46,063 nt of DNA from Branchiostoma floridae. Lineage: Eukaryota > Chordata > Leptocardii > Amphioxiformes > Branchiostomatidae. The notes below the pieces were generated by a model. It was not told where the DNA came from and ran no database searches. It worked only from the letters and a program-made list of their open reading frames with translations. This document shows positions 44,486-46,063 of this stretch, piece after piece. Location of the stretch: NCBI RefSeq assembly GCF_000003815.2, contig NW_023365701.1, positions 33,856 through 79,918 of the forward strand, read 5' to 3'. A program made the translations under genes and the position numbers. Every line of letters starts with the position of its first letter. The first letter of the stretch is position 1.

Positions 44486-44702
44486 TACTGTTCTGTGAGA
44501 ACTTCGGGGGAAATAGTGACGGCTACCTGACTGGTTCCAGGGCCAGACCGGGCCTGGTCCGATCAGACCGGGCCCAGTCCAACCGGGCCAGGCCCGACCT
44601 TACCAAGGAGGTTGCCCCCCTTGGTTGGCCCACATCCAGCTAGATAATCCGCCAAAATTACCCCCAAAGACCTGCCCAGGACTACATTCTCACAGAACTG
44701 TA
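44486..44702. mobile_element. Foldback element F
   Basis: The ends TACTGTTCTGTGAGAA and TTCTCACAGAACTGTA are complementary bar one base. TTCGGGGGAAATAGTGACGG pairs with CCGCCAAAATTACCCCCAAA, and the GGCCTGGTCC / CCGGGCCAGG-rich loop is itself palindromic. Zero bases separate GACTAC from ATTCTCAC. Confidence 0.82.
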
Positions 44703-45480
44703 CATTTAATTTAAAACTTAAGAAATGTAAAAATCTAAAAAATGTTGTGAATTTACAAAATATACAATATACAAATGAATTTACAAATTTACAATATATA
44801 CAAATTCTGAAAATTACAAATTTACAGTATATACAGTATAATACAGTATATACAGATTGCACAAATTTGGACATTTACAAATATACAAAATACAAATTTG
44901 GAAATTTACAAATTTACACTTTACAATATACAATTTTGGAAATATACAAATTTACAATATACAAATTTGGAAATATACAAATTTACAATATACGGAAATA
45001 TACAATGTACATTTGGAAATAAATAAATTTACAATATACAAATTTGGAACTATGCAAATTTACAATTATAGTACAAATTTGGGAAAATACAAATTTACAA
45101 TATACAAATTTTGAAAGATACAAATTTATAATACACAAATTTGGAAATACAAATTTACAATATACAAATTTGGAAATATACAAATGTATAATATACAAAT
45201 TTGGAAATATGCAAATTTATATACAAATTTGGAAATGGAAATTTACAATATACAAATTTGGAAATATACAAATTTACAATACACAAATTTAGGAACTTAC
45301 AGATTTACAATATACAAGTTTAGATATTTACAATATACAAATGTACAAATTTGAATATTTACAAATGTACAAATTTGAATATTTACAAATGTACAAATTT
45401 GGAAATTTACAATAACACAAAAACAAAATTTAAAAAATCACAAAATATAAAATTTTAAAATTCACAACTTTTAAAAGATT
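44703..45480 (+). repeat. ATACAAATTTGGAAATATAC-type short tandem array
   Basis: Words of about 14-30 bp (AATTTACAATATACAAATTT, GGAAATATAC) repeat with frequent length changes. The array begins immediately at the end of element F. Confidence 0.93.
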
Positions 45481-45594
45481 TGGAATTTAAAATTTCCCTC
45501 CCAAAACCATAATTTAGTTGTTTTTTTTTCTGCTGTGTTACGGGCGTGTTACCTCGTCAGAAGTCTTGCCAGGAGTCTCAGCCAGACAGGAGAG

Positions 45595-45659
45595 GGAGGT
45601 CCCACAGGAAGGCCGCCGCTGTGCCAGCACCGCGCATCACCCATCACCTTCACGCATCC
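45595..45659 (-). repeat. Right arm of the 65-bp inverted repeat
   Basis: GGAGGTCCCACAGGAAGGCC to TTCACGCATCC. The two arms enclose element F and the ACAAATTTGG array. Confidence 0.92.
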
Positions 45660-45789
45660 CCTTGGGCATGCCCTTGGGCCACCCTCCGTCGCCGAAAGTT
45701 GCCATCGTAGTACAGCATGCCAGCTGTGATAACAGTAAACGTAAACAATAGAGTCAACTGCAGGCACTCAATCGATCTAACACATTGAA

Positions 45790-46063
45790 TCTAGATGGCT
45801 ATAGTAGGCTAGGGTAGAGTGTGTTAGGGTGGTGTAGGGTAAGTTAGGGTCACAGGGGTAGGGTAGGGTAGGGTGCGGTAGGGTGGGGTAGGGTGGGGTT
45901 GGCTGGTCTGGGGTAGCTTAGAGTGCGGTGGGGTAGGGTGGGGTGTGGTAGATAGGGTAAGGTAGGGTCATGGGTGTATTGTGGAGTGGGGTAGGGTAGG
46001 GTTAGGTTGGGGTGGGGCAGGGTGGGGTGGGGTAGGGTGGGGTCAAGGGTGTATGGTGGGGTA
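45790..46063 (+). repeat. Degenerate GGGTA/GGGGTA G-rich repeat
   Basis: GGGTAGGGTAGGGTGCGGTA, GGGTGGGGTAGGGT and relatives run to the window edge. The usual metazoan telomere unit TTAGGG is present only once or twice, so it is not a telomere tract. The strand could form G-quadruplexes. Confidence 0.93.

Noticed and set aside
45790-46063. Telomere at the window edge
   Set aside because: The units are GGGTA/GGGGTA-like and highly irregular; TTAGGG is rare, so it is a G-rich minisatellite.

Overview
The window is metazoan nuclear DNA from a draft assembly (one run of Ns at 42194-42370). It is AT-rich, intron-rich and unusually dense in short inverted-repeat elements and minisatellites. The repeat style, with palindromic MITEs, tRNA-derived SINEs, 5'-truncated non-LTR tails and long 60-100 bp satellites, suggests a marine invertebrate. 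I think a cephalochordate (amphioxus) is most likely, but that is inference from general repeat character and I could not test it.

Only one gene can be supported: the 3' half of an aldo-keto reductase (AKR1-type, aldose/aldehyde reductase-like) on the + strand. Six coding exons lie at 4128-4244, 6272-6369, 6578-6662, 7186-7269, 8503-8585 and 9396-9438. They join in frame to 169 residues and end in a stop, with a polyadenylation signal at 9596. The exons encoding the catalytic Asp-Tyr-Lys-His tetrad must lie left of the window. Two of the six exons have their 3' end and splice donor duplicated in tandem into the following intron.

Layout. 1-4127: intron or upstream sequence with four copies of a ~360 bp repeat, a TTAA-flanked foldback element, one palindromic MITE and a retrotransposon 3' end. 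4128-9601: the AKR gene, with MITEs, a SINE and another retrotransposon tail in its introns. 9770-12540: SINEs, a TA-flanked MITE and a diverged local duplication. 12545-14455: 62-bp satellite. 14560-15330: GC-rich block and a minisatellite between inverted arms. 15837-16159: second TTAA element. 16340-17200: 60-bp satellite. 18669-19170: two foldback hairpins. 19620-20560: diverged duplications. 22190-24205: 103-bp satellite bracketed by a G-rich module. 24850-25150: T-rich and TG-rich low complexity. 27050-28370: diverged repeats and MITEs. 30857-34263: four or five inverted-repeat elements, some nested. 35464-35520: a possible promoter. 36955-41405: a 4.4 kb, 73-bp satellite with higher-order structure. 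42371-45780: foldback hairpins interleaved with microsatellites. 45780-46063: degenerate GGGTA-type G-rich repeat.

The most interesting pattern is the foldback family with ends like TGTGAGAACG/CGTTCTCACA (18.7-19.2 kb and 42.6-44.7 kb). Its members share one fixed place, between an inner GACTAC and the terminal TTCTCAC. That place holds from 0 to about 10 bp in most copies, but 590 bp of AAATAAATG-type microsatellite in one. Two other inverted pairs in the window (14918/15160 and 44218/45595) also enclose short tandem arrays. I found no other convincing protein-coding gene, no rRNA, no intact tRNA and no CRISPR array.
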